The notes beneath the pieces are model-generated. The model was not told the origin of the DNA and did not search any database. It saw nothing but the letters and a program-made list of their open reading frames with translations. The translations under genes were made by a program, and so were the position numbers. From assembly GCA_023415495.1 (NCBI GenBank), contig JAEZKK010000024.1:35574-99573 (forward strand): a DNA stretch of 64,000 bases, written 5' to 3'. Of the stretch, positions 53,309 through 63,500 are shown piece by piece (position 1 is the first letter of the stretch; every line of letters begins with the position of its first letter). The stretch is from Bacteroidota bacterium (GTDB lineage: Bacteria; Bacteroidota; Bacteroidia; Bacteroidales; P3).

Positions 53309-55375
53309 TTATTTCTCTATTCTAATTCTTGCATCAACAGCAACAACAGCCTTTGAATTTCCTAAAAGAGGATTTAAATCCATTTCAGCAATTTCAGGAG
53401 CAGCTTGAACCAATGCACTTACTCTTGCAATTTGTTCAGCAAATTTATCCTCATTAACTGGCTCTTGTCCCCTAACTCCTTGAATAATCTTATAGCTCTT
53501 TAATGATTTAATCATACCTTTAGCCTCAGTTGTTCCTATTGGAGCTAAATTAGATTGAACATCCTTAAATACTTCAATAAAGATACCACCTAATCCACAA
53601 AGAACTTGGTGTCCAAATAATGGTTCTTTCATTGCTCCGATAAATACTTCGGTTCCTGAAAGCATTTGATTCATTTGAACTGCATAAGTATCTTTGATTT
53701 TCATAAGTCTATCAAATTCTTTTCTGATAGTTTCTTCATCCTTTACATTTAGAACAACTCCACCAACATCACTCTTATGTACTGGTCCTACAACCTTCAT
53801 TACTACTGGATATCCAAATTCTTTAGCAAAGTTTACGCAATCCTCAACATTATCGGAAGAAATTTCAGATGCATGAGCAATTTGAGCGGCATCTAATAAT
53901 TCATTCATTATCTTGGTATCTAAATAACCATTTTCACATCTATCAATAATTGAACGAATCTTTTTAATATCAATATCTATAAAATCTTTTGCGTTTACAT
54001 TATCTGTGTTATTAGCAACTACCTTACCTAATGTACTTCCAAATACAGTTTCATCAGGGAAGAATACATTTCCTTTTGAAACAAAGTCCTTAACCTCATC
54101 ACCAGCAACAAGAGTTGAAGGAAGAATTGGATAGATTGGCTTTTTAGAAGTTTTCATCTTCTCATTTAATACATTATACGCATCATAGATTGGTGAAAGC
54201 CCTGGTGTTCCGAAAATAACACACATTGCATCAATATTATCAAAATCATTATTACAAGTATCAATAATATCTCCTAATTGTTCAGGAGTACCTGTTGCAA
54301 GGAAGTCAATTGGATTTGATACAGAAGAACCTGCAAAAAGTCGAGATAATAAAGCATCTGCTTTTTCTCCTTCGATATGTGGAACTTCTAAGCCAGCCTT
54401 ACTTAGGGCATCAGTTAGCATAACTGCAGGACCTCCTGCATGGGTTATAATTGCTATATTCTTTCCTTTAAGCTCTGGAAATGTGAAAATAGAAGCAACA
54501 TAAATTAATTCTTCTCTACCGTTACATCTTAATATCCCTGCTTTCTTGAATAATGCATCAATTGCAACATCTGGAGAAGCTAATGCCCCTGTATGAGAAG
54601 AAGCAGCTCTTGAACCAGCTTCAGAACCACCTGATTTAATAGCTGCAATCTTTACTCCCTTATTTCTAAGAGATATTGCATGTTTAAGTATCTTATCTGG
54701 ATTTTTAATGTTTTCAGCATACATTAATATTACTTTAGCAGATGTTTCTGGATTAAATACTTCGTCATGATATTCTAATAAATCCTCTACTCCAAGCTGT
54801 GCAGAGTTTCCTACTGCCCAACAATGGTTGAAATGTAATCCATGTTGCATTCCAATATCCATTATAAAACAACCTGTTGCACCAGAACCAGTAATAAAAT
54901 CAACTCCCTTTGCAGAGGATTGAGGGAATGGTTTTGAAAAGATTGCATGATGATAAGGAGTAAATATACCAGTACAATTAGGTCCAATCAAACAAGCTCC
55001 ATTTCTTTCAATGATATTTACTATTCTATGCTCAAGCTCTTTCCCTTCATGGCTTTCTTCTCCAAAACCTGCAGAGATAATAATAAAAGCCTTAGTATTT
55101 TTTTCTTCAGCTAATACTCTAACAGTTTCTTCAGAAAATTTTGCTGCAATTGCCAAGACTGCTAAATCAACCTTTGGCAAATCTTTAATATCTTTTGTAC
55201 AATTTACTCCCTGAATAAGGTCTTCCTTTGGATTAACAACATGTAATTCTCCTTTAAATCCACCTTCAATAATATTTCTAAGTATTGCTCCACCTGGTTT
55301 GGTAACATCATTTGAAGCACCTACCACTACTATACTCTTAGGATTAATCAATTCTTTTGTAACTTTTGTAGCCAT
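53309..55375 (-). CDS. ADP-forming acetate/acyl-CoA ligase, fused alpha-beta form
   Basis: 688 residues. Converts acyl-CoA, ADP and phosphate to the acid, ATP and CoA, the energy-yielding last step of many peptide fermentations. Parts in order: CoA-binding Rossmann domain (SIVVVGASNDVTKPGGAILR), ligase-CoA domains with the phospho-carrier His261 (SSHTGALASPD), a hinge near residue 465, and a C-terminal ATP-grasp domain (FGYPVVMKVVGPVHKSDVGG, GLGGIFIEVFKDV). The divergent genes make crotonyl-CoA and further products, so acetyl-CoA or butyryl-CoA are plausible substrates. Promoter box 43 bp upstream of the ATG. Confidence 0.92.
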   Translation of the reverse strand: MATKVTKELINPKSIVVVGASNDVTKPGGAILRNIIEGGFKGELHVVNPKEDLIQGVNCTKDIKDLPKVDLAVLAIAAKFSEETVRVLAEEKNTKAFIIISAGFGEESHEGKELEHRIVNIIERNGACLIGPNCTGIFTPYHHAIFSKPFPQSSAKGVDFITGSGATGCFIMDIGMQHGLHFNHCWAVGNSAQLGVEDLLEYHDEVFNPETSAKVILMYAENIKNPDKILKHAISLRNKGVKIAAIKSGGSEAGSRAASSHTGALASPDVAIDALFKKAGILRCNGREELIYVASIFTFPELKGKNIAIITHAGGPAVMLTDALSKAGLEVPHIEGEKADALLSRLFAGSSVSNPIDFLATGTPEQLGDIIDTCNNDFDNIDAMCVIFGTPGLSPIYDAYNVLNEKMKTSKKPIYPILPSTLVAGDEVKDFVSKGNVFFPDETVFGSTLGKVVANNTDNVNAKDFIDIDIKKIRSIIDRCENGYLDTKIMNELLDAAQIAHASEISSDNVEDCVNFAKEFGYPVVMKVVGPVHKSDVGGVVLNVKDEETIRKEFDRLMKIKDTYAVQMNQMLSGTEVFIGAMKEPLFGHQVLCGLGGIFIEVFKDVQSNLAPIGTTEAKGMIKSLKSYKIIQGVRGQEPVNEDKFAEQIARVSALVQAAPEIAEMDLNPLLGNSKAVVAVDARIRIEK

Positions 55376-55417
55376 AATCTATTATATTTTATACTTTTAT
55401 TTTTTCTTTTTAGCTTG

Positions 55418-55425
55418 CAAAGATA
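55418..55425 (-). promoter_or_regulatory. -7 promoter box for the acyl-CoA ligase operon
   Basis: Minus-strand TATCTTTG followed by CAA, 42 bp upstream of the ATG at 55375. Confidence 0.6.
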
Positions 55426-55609
55426 ATCAAAATAATAATAATGTTTGTATCCGGTTTGGAAAACACATCTTAAGATTTAAAAATAGGATAATAGAATCAA
55501 GAGATAGTTCTCTTAAGACAAATGTTAATTAATAGGTGGTTAAGATTTCTAAATTCAAGTAATAAACTTAATCTAAAAACTATTATTTGGGTGTTACATG
55601 TAAATTATC

Positions 55610-55617
55610 TATCTTTG
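55610..55617 (+). promoter_or_regulatory. -7 promoter box for the lysine-fermentation operon
   Basis: TATCTTTG followed by CG, 38 bp before the ATG at 55656. It is about 190 bp from the divergent box, leaving room for a shared operator. Confidence 0.65.
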
Positions 55618-55655
55618 CGTATTAAATTATATCTAAACACAACTAATTATCATAT

Positions 55656-56294
55656 ATGAAAAGAATTGATACTAATCAAGCAATTGATTTAATTAAGGAC
55701 GGAATGACAATAATGGTAGGAGGCTTTATGGGAGTTGGTGCTCCTAATCGTTTTATTAAAGCTCTTGCACTTGCTGGTAAAAAAGACCTTACAATAATCT
55801 GCAATGATACTGCAACAGAAGACATGGGTTCTGGTATTATGGTTGCACATAAAATGGTTAAGAAGGTAATTACTTCACATATCGGCACTAACCCTACTTC
55901 TGGGGAGTTAATGCTAAGCAAAGAAATGGAAGTTGAATTAGTTCCTCAAGGCACTTTAATAGAAAGAATTAGAGCTTATGGTTCAGGACTTGGGGGAGTA
56001 CTAACTCAAACTGGTCTCGGTACAGTGGTTCAAGAAAATAAAGAGATTATTAATATAGATGGAAAAGATTTCTTATTAGAAAAACCACTTAAAGCTGATG
56101 TTGCATTAATTGGAGCAAGTGTTGCTGATAAATATGGTAATTTATTATTTAGAGGAACAACCAAAAATTTCAATCCTTATATAGCTATGGCAGCAGATAT
56201 TGTTATTGCTGATTGCAGCGAAGAGGTCGATGTGATAGAAGCTCACAACGTGGCTATTCCTTATATGTTTGTAGATTATTTAATTAAATACTAA
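55656..56294 (+). CDS. atoD: CoA-transferase subunit A (butyrate-acetoacetate CoA-transferase type)
   Basis: 212 residues. The CoA-binding glycine-rich motif is VGGFMGVGAPNRFIKAL (residues 21-37), and ALIGASVADKYGNLLFRG is a typical later segment. In lysine fermentation this enzyme moves CoA from butyryl-CoA to the acetoacetate released by Kce, giving butyrate and acetoacetyl-CoA. Subunit A lacks the catalytic glutamate, which is on subunit B; no B subunit gene is present in the window, so it must be elsewhere. The next gene begins at the base after its stop codon. The specific substrate is inferred from the neighbours. Confidence 0.88.
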   Translation: MKRIDTNQAIDLIKDGMTIMVGGFMGVGAPNRFIKALALAGKKDLTIICNDTATEDMGSGIMVAHKMVKKVITSHIGTNPTSGELMLSKEMEVELVPQGTLIERIRAYGSGLGGVLTQTGLGTVVQENKEIINIDGKDFLLEKPLKADVALIGASVADKYGNLLFRGTTKNFNPYIAMAADIVIADCSEEVDVIEAHNVAIPYMFVDYLIKY

Positions 56295-56687
56295 ATGGAT
56301 ATGAAAAAATCAATGATAAGACTTAGAATGAGTTCACAAGATGCTCATTATGGTGGCAACCTTGTAGATGGAGCTAAAATGCTTGCTCTTTTTGGAGATG
56401 TTGCAACAGAATTATTAATTGCAAATGACGGAGACGAAGGTCTTTTCTGTGCTTATGATAAAGTAGAGTTTCTTGCACCTGTTTATGCAGGAGATTATAT
56501 AGAGGCTGTTGGAGAAATTACTCAAATAGGTAATTCTTCTAGGAAAATGGAATTTGAAGCAAGAAAAGTGATTATCCCAAGAACGGATATCTCTGCTTCA
56601 GCTGCTGATGTGTTAGAAGAGCCAATAATTGTTTGTCGTGCCTCTGGTACCTGTGTTGTACCTAAGCAAAATCAAAGAAAAAATTAA
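56295..56687 (+). CDS. kal: 3-aminobutyryl-CoA ammonia lyase
   Basis: 130 residues, or 128 if the second ATG (MKKSMIRLRMS) is used. Small hotdog-fold enzyme that removes ammonia from L-3-aminobutyryl-CoA to make crotonyl-CoA. Typical stretches are AHYGGNLVDGAKMLALFGDVA and DKVEFLAPVYAGDYIEAVGE, with FEARKVI at mid-length. The neighbouring kce makes its substrate, which strengthens the assignment. The following gene starts 14 bp downstream. Confidence 0.9.
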   Translation: MDMKKSMIRLRMSSQDAHYGGNLVDGAKMLALFGDVATELLIANDGDEGLFCAYDKVEFLAPVYAGDYIEAVGEITQIGNSSRKMEFEARKVIIPRTDISASAADVLEEPIIVCRASGTCVVPKQNQRKN

Positions 56688-56701
56688 AAAAAACTCTCAA
56701 T

Positions 56702-57529
56702 ATGGAAAAACTAATTATTACAGCTGCAATTTGCGGAGCTGAAGTATTAAAAGAACATAATCCTGCTGTTCCTTATACTATTGAGGAATGTGTTAGAGAA
56801 GCTAAATCGGCTTATGAGGCTGGTGCTTCAATAATTCATCTTCATGTTAGATGGGATGACGGTACTCCAACTCAAGACAAAGAAAGGTTTAGAGTAATAA
56901 TGGAGGCTATAAAGAAAGAATGCCCAGATGTTATTATCCAACCCTCTACTGGAGGAGCTGTTGGAATGAGTAATGACGAAAGACTTCAACCAACGGAACT
57001 TAATCCAGAAATGGCTACATTAGATTGTGGAACCTTAAACTTTGGAGGCGATGAAGTATTTATGAATACTGAAAACACAATCAAGTATTTTGGAGAAAGA
57101 ATGATTGAGAGAGATATTAAGCCTGAGCTTGAAGTATTCGATAAGTCAATGATTGAAATGGCTTTAAGACTTCACAAGAAAGGATTTATCAAAACTCCTA
57201 TGCATTTTGATTTCGTTATGGGAGTAAATGGAGGAATAGGTGGAGATATTCGTGATTTTGTTTTCCTTCGTGGCTCAATCCCAGGCGATGCTACTTACAC
57301 TGTTGCTGGAGTTGGACGTTTTGAATTTCCTCTTGCAGTATGTGCTATTATTGATGGAGGGCATGTTAGAGTTGGGTTTGAGGATAATGTATATATTTCA
57401 AAGGGAGTTCTTGCTAAAAGCAACGGGGAATTAGTAGAAAAAGTAGTTAGACTTGCTAAAGAATTTGGCAGAGAAATTGCTAACCCACATGAAGCAAGAC
57501 AGATACTTGGACTAAAACCAATTAAGTAA
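56702..57529 (+). CDS. kce: 3-keto-5-aminohexanoate cleavage enzyme
   Basis: 275 residues, BKACE (DUF849) family. Condenses 3-keto-5-aminohexanoate with acetyl-CoA to give L-3-aminobutyryl-CoA and acetoacetate. Zinc ligands are His46 and His48 (SIIHLHVRWDDG), and QPSTGGAVGMSNDERLQ and MGVNGGIGGDIRDF are typical family motifs. Last gene of the three-gene operon, ended by a strong terminator. The pairing with kal makes lysine fermentation the most likely role among the many BKACE activities. Confidence 0.92.
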   Translation: MEKLIITAAICGAEVLKEHNPAVPYTIEECVREAKSAYEAGASIIHLHVRWDDGTPTQDKERFRVIMEAIKKECPDVIIQPSTGGAVGMSNDERLQPTELNPEMATLDCGTLNFGGDEVFMNTENTIKYFGERMIERDIKPELEVFDKSMIEMALRLHKKGFIKTPMHFDFVMGVNGGIGGDIRDFVFLRGSIPGDATYTVAGVGRFEFPLAVCAIIDGGHVRVGFEDNVYISKGVLAKSNGELVEKVVRLAKEFGREIANPHEARQILGLKPIK

Positions 57530-57554
57530 CACTTAAAAAAACACAATAATACTC

Positions 57555-57592
57555 AAAGGTACTTATTAATCATATAGTAAGTACCTTTTTTA
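57555..57592 (+). terminator. Terminator of the kal-kce operon
   Basis: Perfect 11-bp stem AAAGGTACTTA/TAAGTACCTTT with a 12-nt loop and a T run. Confidence 0.85.
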
Positions 57593-57609
57593 ATTAAAGA
57601 ATAATTCTT

Positions 57610-58323
57610 GTGAAATTAAACACTACCTATATTATTACCATTGAGAATATTAATATTGAGGTAATTCATCGAAAAGTAAAATATATTAATCTACGATTAA
57701 TCCCTACTTATGGTGATGTTAGAATCGTATGCCCTATGAATGTTAGTAAGGAGTATATAATAGGTTTTGCTAATTCAAAGCTTTTTTGGATAAAACAGAA
57801 GAGAGAGAAATATAATACTCAAAGAATTGATTACACAAAGAAATACGAAGACAATGAGGAGTTTTATCTTTTTGGAGAGAAAATAACACTAAGATTAAAA
57901 TCAACTTATGGAAACAAAAGAATTGAATTAATAGATAATGAATTAATTATCCACACAAAAGACCCCTCTGATAAAGAAAGAACTGAGGCTATAATATATT
58001 CTTGGTATAGGGAATATTTACATAATAAAATAATCGAACTTATTCCAGCTTGGGAAGATAGACTTAAAGTTTCTTCATCAGGATTTAGTATTAGAAAGAT
58101 GAAAACACGCTGGGGCTCTTGTAATATTAAGACTAAAAAGATATGGATTTCTTTTTCTTTAGTTTACTACCCTTTGGAATGTTTAGAGTATATAATTGCT
58201 CATGAGCTCTGCCATTTAATAATTAGAAATCATAGTAAGAATTTCTACAATATACTCCATAATCATTTTCCCAATCACAAGGAAATTAACAAAGTATTGA
58301 ATAATTTTGTATATTTGCATTAG
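57610..58323 (+). CDS. YgjP-like (DUF45) zinc metallopeptidase
   Basis: 237 residues, GTG start (MKLNTTYIITIEN). Family signature MKTRWGSCNIKTKKIWISFS and the zinc-binding HELCHL at residues 198-203, with a further His at about 208 in IRNHSKNF. The family is common in bacteria but its substrates are not well defined; it is sometimes linked to restriction or repair loci. The gene sits just after a terminator, and recG follows 14 bp later, so it may share transcripts with recG although recG has its own promoter box. Confidence 0.88.
   Translation: MKLNTTYIITIENINIEVIHRKVKYINLRLIPTYGDVRIVCPMNVSKEYIIGFANSKLFWIKQKREKYNTQRIDYTKKYEDNEEFYLFGEKITLRLKSTYGNKRIELIDNELIIHTKDPSDKERTEAIIYSWYREYLHNKIIELIPAWEDRLKVSSSGFSIRKMKTRWGSCNIKTKKIWISFSLVYYPLECLEYIIAHELCHLIIRNHSKNFYNILHNHFPNHKEINKVLNNFVYLH
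58310..58317 (+). promoter_or_regulatory. -7 promoter box for recG inside the preceding gene
   Basis: TATATTTG followed by CA, inside the last codons of the metallopeptidase gene, 20 bp before the recG ATG at 58338. Confidence 0.55.
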
Positions 58324-58337
58324 CGAAACAAATAATA

Positions 58338-60434
58338 ATGAGTGAGTTTTTAAAAACTAAGATAGAATACTTAAAGGGAGTTGGAAGCAAAAAGGCTGAT
58401 ATATTAAGAAAAGAGATTAATATCAGTACCTATTATGATTTGCTTTATTATTTCCCTTATAGATATGTAGATAAAACTCATTATGTGAAAATTAGCGAAA
58501 TTCAAAGCAGTGAAATATATATTCAGGTTGTAGGAAAGATTGTAGATACAGAGCTAATTGGCAATGGTCGTAGTACCAGATTAGTTGCTAAGCTTGCTGA
58601 TGATACTGGAGTAATAGATTTAGTCTTTTTCAAAGGATTGAAATGGGTAAAAGAATCTCTAATTGTTGGAAATTACTATGTGATTTTTGGGAAACCAACT
58701 CTCTTTAATAACGAGTATAATTTTGCTCATCCAGAATTTGAATCCCTTGTTTCTCACCAACAACAAGAAGCAGAGAAATTTTCTCCTCAGTATAATACAT
58801 CAGAGAAGATGAAGAATTCTTTTCTGAATTCAAAAGCAATATCAAAGCTAACCAAGACCTTAATTCAAAATATTGATTACCTACCGGAAACTCTTCCAAA
58901 ATACATAATCCAGCAGTTAAATCTTATTTCTTATGAGGAGGCTTTAAAGCAAATTCATTTTCCTAAGACCCCAGAACTATTGGAAAGAGCAAAAACAAGA
59001 TTAAAATTCGAGGAGCTTTTCTTTCTTCAATTAGAGAATCAAGTGATGAAAAACCATAGGGTAGAAAAATCTAAGGGTTTTGTATTCTCTGTTGTAGGAG
59101 AAAACTTCAATAATTTCTACAAAAACCATCTTCCTTTTTCTCTTACCAATGCTCAACAAAGAGCAATTAAAGAGATAAGAAACGATATGAGGACTTCTCA
59201 TCAAATGAATAGACTTTTGCAGGGAGATGTTGGAAGTGGGAAAACAATAGTTGGCTTATTCTCTATGTTAATTGCTATTGATAATGGATTTCAAGCAACA
59301 ATGATTGCTCCCACTGAAATATTGGCTCAACAGCATTTTAATTCTATTTCAAAGTATATGAGTCAAATGCCAATAAAGGTTGAATTACTAACAGGTTCTA
59401 CAAAACTCAAAGAAAGAAAGAAAATCTTTCCTAAACTAATCGAGGGAGAAATAAATATTTTAATTGGGACTCATGCGATTTTGGAAGATAATGTAGTATT
59501 TAATAATCTTGGGCTATGTATAATAGATGAACAACACCGATTTGGAGTAGAACAAAGAGCAAAGATGTGGAAGAAGAATTCAACTCCTCCTCATATTCTT
59601 GTAATGACAGCAACCCCTATTCCTCGAACTCTTGCAATGACAGTATACGGAGATTTAGATTCTTCTGTTCTTGACGAATTGCCTCCAGGAAGAAAGCCAA
59701 TTAAAACCTTACATATTTATGACAGCTCAAGGCTTAAACTTTTCTCCTTTATGCATAAGGAGATTGCACAAGGCAGGCAGATATATATTGTATACCCTCT
59801 AATTAAGGAAAGTGAGAAACTCGACCTTAAAGACCTAATGGATGGATATGAAAGCATAGCCAGAGAGTTCCCTTTGCCTAAATATCAAATTTCCATTGTT
59901 CATGGGCAGATGAAAACAGCTGATAAGGACTTTGAGATGGATAGGTTTAAGAATGGGAAAACAAATATTATGGTTTCTACAACAGTTATTGAAGTTGGAG
60001 TGGATGTTCCAAACGCTTCGGTAATGGTTATTGAAAATGCAGAACGCTTTGGGCTTTCCCAATTACACCAATTAAGAGGAAGGGTTGGTAGAGGTGCCGA
60101 CCAATCATATTGCATACTTGTAAGCAGTTATAAACTAAGCTCGGAAGCTCAAACCAGAATTCAAACCATGTGTAATACCAATGATGGATTTGAAGTTGCA
60201 GAGGTAGACCTGAGACTTAGAGGACCTGGAGAAATAACTGGTACGAAACAAAGCGGAATATTAGACCTAAAAATTGCTGATATTGTAAAAGATGAGAAAT
60301 TGCTAAAACTTGCAAGGTATTTAGCAATGGAAATAATAGATAAAGACCCAAGCCTATCCTTAGTCGATAATCAAATTCTTAAACAACACTTCAACAACAA
60401 AAAATCACTCAAAGACTACTCAAAAATATCATAA
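58338..60434 (+). CDS. recG: ATP-dependent DNA helicase RecG
   Basis: 698 residues, full length. Remodels stalled replication forks and Holliday junctions. An N-terminal wedge/OB region (VVGKIVDTELIGNGRSTRLV) precedes the helicase core: Walker A GDVGSGKT (296-303), Walker B DEQH (397-400) with HRFG, MTATPIPRTLAMTVYGD, and QLRGRVGRG near the end. The TRG motif region follows (GPGEITGTKQSG). The start is supported by the promoter box. Confidence 0.96.
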   Translation: MSEFLKTKIEYLKGVGSKKADILRKEINISTYYDLLYYFPYRYVDKTHYVKISEIQSSEIYIQVVGKIVDTELIGNGRSTRLVAKLADDTGVIDLVFFKGLKWVKESLIVGNYYVIFGKPTLFNNEYNFAHPEFESLVSHQQQEAEKFSPQYNTSEKMKNSFLNSKAISKLTKTLIQNIDYLPETLPKYIIQQLNLISYEEALKQIHFPKTPELLERAKTRLKFEELFFLQLENQVMKNHRVEKSKGFVFSVVGENFNNFYKNHLPFSLTNAQQRAIKEIRNDMRTSHQMNRLLQGDVGSGKTIVGLFSMLIAIDNGFQATMIAPTEILAQQHFNSISKYMSQMPIKVELLTGSTKLKERKKIFPKLIEGEINILIGTHAILEDNVVFNNLGLCIIDEQHRFGVEQRAKMWKKNSTPPHILVMTATPIPRTLAMTVYGDLDSSVLDELPPGRKPIKTLHIYDSSRLKLFSFMHKEIAQGRQIYIVYPLIKESEKLDLKDLMDGYESIAREFPLPKYQISIVHGQMKTADKDFEMDRFKNGKTNIMVSTTVIEVGVDVPNASVMVIENAERFGLSQLHQLRGRVGRGADQSYCILVSSYKLSSEAQTRIQTMCNTNDGFEVAEVDLRLRGPGEITGTKQSGILDLKIADIVKDEKLLKLARYLAMEIIDKDPSLSLVDNQILKQHFNNKKSLKDYSKIS

Positions 60435-60468
60435 TCCTAAAAATTGACTAAGTTTCCAAAAAAAATAC

Positions 60469-60476
60469 TACCTTTG
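60469..60476 (+). promoter_or_regulatory. -7 promoter box for the M6 metalloprotease
   Basis: TACCTTTG followed by CC, 25 bp before the ATG. TTG at 60444-60446 is a possible -33 element. Confidence 0.65.
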
Positions 60477-60501
60477 CCTTGATTTATTTTAACAACTTAT
60501 T

Positions 60502-63500
60502 ATGAAGAAACAAGTCAGTATCATTTCTACTCTTTTTATTATTATTACATTCTTATGTAATTCAATTTTTGCAATACCAGCAAATAACACTCAAATTTAT
60601 TCTAAGAAACAATCTAATGGGAAGATAATCTCTTACACATTAAATGGAGATGAATTTATCTCTTGGGCTAAATCGTTGGATGGATATACTTTATTAGAAA
60701 AAAATAATGGAGATATTGTTTATGCTATAATAAATAGAGAAGGAAAATTGGATAAATCGGATGTTTTGGCTTGCGATTATCAATACAGAACAGCTGAAGA
60801 TAATTTATTTCTAGGAACGATTAAGAAAGGGTTATTCTTTAATTCATCTCAACTTGAAATGTTTAAACAAAATAGAATAAAAAGATATTCTAATAATTCT
60901 CCAAATTACATACCAACTACTGGATCACCAAATTTCTTAGTGATATTAGTTAGCTTTACTGATATTCCTTTTAACTCTGGAAATGCAATAATAATGCAAA
61001 ATCAAATTTCTCAATCAAACTATACTACTAATGGAGCTACAGGTAGTGTGAGAGATTATTTCTATGACAATTCAATGGGAACATTAAATGCTAATTTTAC
61101 TGTTGTTGGTCCTTATACTCTAAATTATAATCAAGCCTATTACGGAGCTGAAACTGCAAATGCAAATGATACTCTACCAAGGGTTATGATTGCAGAGGCT
61201 TGTTCTTTAGCAAATCAAGATGTAAATTTTGCAGATTTTGACAATGATAATGATGGAATAGTAGATATGATTCATGTTATCTATGCAGGGAGAGGGCAAC
61301 ATAATGGAGGAGGAGGAAATGCTATTTGGGCTCATAGCTGGACTCTTCCAAATACTCCAAGCTTTGATGGAGTTAATGTTTATAGATATTCTTGCTCTAA
61401 TGAATTAAGAACTATAACTTCGGTTGATGGTATTGGAACTATTTGTCATGAAATGGGACATGTTTTGGGGTTGCCTGATTTCTATGATACTGACTATGCA
61501 GGCTCTGGAGGACAATCAGTTCATTTAAGTACCTGGGATTTGATGGCAAGCGGAGGTTATAATAATTCGTCCAAGACCCCTCCCTATCTTTCAGCACTTG
61601 AAAGACAAATGTTAGGATGGCTTACTCCTACTATTTTAAATTCTAATACTAATTGTACTCTTCCCGCAATTTCGGATAGCAATAAAGCATATAAAGTTGT
61701 ATTAAGTACTAATGAATTTTTTATGTTTGAACATAGAAATAAAAAGAAATGGGATGCATATACTCCTGCAAAAGGAATGCTTGTATTTCATGGTGATAAT
61801 AATTTAATTGACCCTTGGATAAATAATCGAATTAACGATATTAATGACAATCCATTTGATAGAGGGTATTTTATAATTCCTGCATTCGGAGACTCTACAA
61901 ATATTAATACATCAAGCACTACATTTCCTGGGTCAACTAATCAAACAAGCTTTATGAACTCTACATTAAAGAATGGGACACCAACAGGGAAATCATTAAC
62001 TAATATTGCTTATGGAACTGATTCAATAATTACATTCTCATATATTAATAACACTCCAATAATAACGATTCTCCCTCCAACAAATATTTCAACTACTTCA
62101 GTAACTCTTAATGGAAGTATTTCAGGCACGGGGATTATTTCAATGGGATTTGAATATAGATTATCGGGTACAACAAATTTCATTCAGCAAGCTGTTGTTT
62201 CTAATCCTCTTCAACTTATATTGAATAATTTATCAATAAACACAAGTTACGAATACAGAATATACGTTACAACTTCATTTGGAACTCTATATAGTAATAT
62301 TGAAACATTCACAACAGATTGCGGATTAGTTCTAAGCACTCCTTTTACTGAGAGTTTTGAAAATAATTTGAATTGCTGGAATCAAACTTCTTCTGATACA
62401 AATTATTTTAATATTGTTAGTTATGGCTCTTCTCCAAGTTGCTCACCTTATGGTGGTACTAAGATGTTACAATATAATTCTTATAATATTGGAGCAAATC
62501 AATGGGCTGCCCTCTTTACTCCTATTATAAATTTCACCAATAATAATACTTATAATGTAAACCTATGGATTTACAGAACAAATAACTCTTACTCAGATCA
62601 ATTGGAAGGTATTGAGGTATATTTTAATTCATCTCGAACACTTGATTCAGCAAGCTTAATTGGTTTTATATCAAATGACAGAACAGCAACTCCTTCAATA
62701 AGTAATGATGGTTGGTTTAATTACTCATGTAACCTTCCTGCTGCAATTTCTGGAAACTATTACTTAATCTTTAAGGCAAAATCAGAATATGGTAATAATA
62801 TTTATATAGACGATATTTCTCTTACCCAAACATTAATTGTCCCTACTACCCTATCTTATGACTCAACAACCAATATTACTCATAATTCAGCCACGCTTAA
62901 TGCCTCATATATTCAAGGAGATGAAACAATAAACTCCACTGGTTTTAAATATAAATTACTAAATGATACTACATGGACTTCATTACAAAGCTCTAACTCC
63001 CTTTCTCCTATGACTGCTAATGTTAATAACTTAACTCCTAATAATAAATACAATGTAAAATCATTTTTAACCACTCAGTCAGGAAATTATTTTGAATCTC
63101 AAATAGACACATTCACCACCAATCCTATTCTCCCTCCAACTGTTATAACAGCCAACGTAATAGTAAATAATAATTCAAAATCAGCTACATTCCAAGGGAT
63201 AGTTGACCAAGGAACAGAGACAATAATTTTAAGTGGATTCGAATATAAATACGACACATCAGATTGGGCAAACTCTATTGAATTAATATCTACTCAAACT
63301 GACTCAATTTCTGCATTTGCTATAAACTTAATAACCTCAGAGTACAATTTTAGAGCTTTTGCAGAAACAAATTCCGGAAGAACTTATGGAAATGTATTGG
63401 ACTTTGAAATTACTTCAAGCATAGAAGAAATAAATAATGAAAAACTAAATGTAAATCTTTATCCAAACCCTTCTAAAAATAATACTACATTAATTATTAA

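Noticed and set aside
55656..57529. Complete lysine-fermentation pathway
   Set aside because: KamA, KamD, KamE, Kdd and the CoA-transferase B subunit are not in the window.
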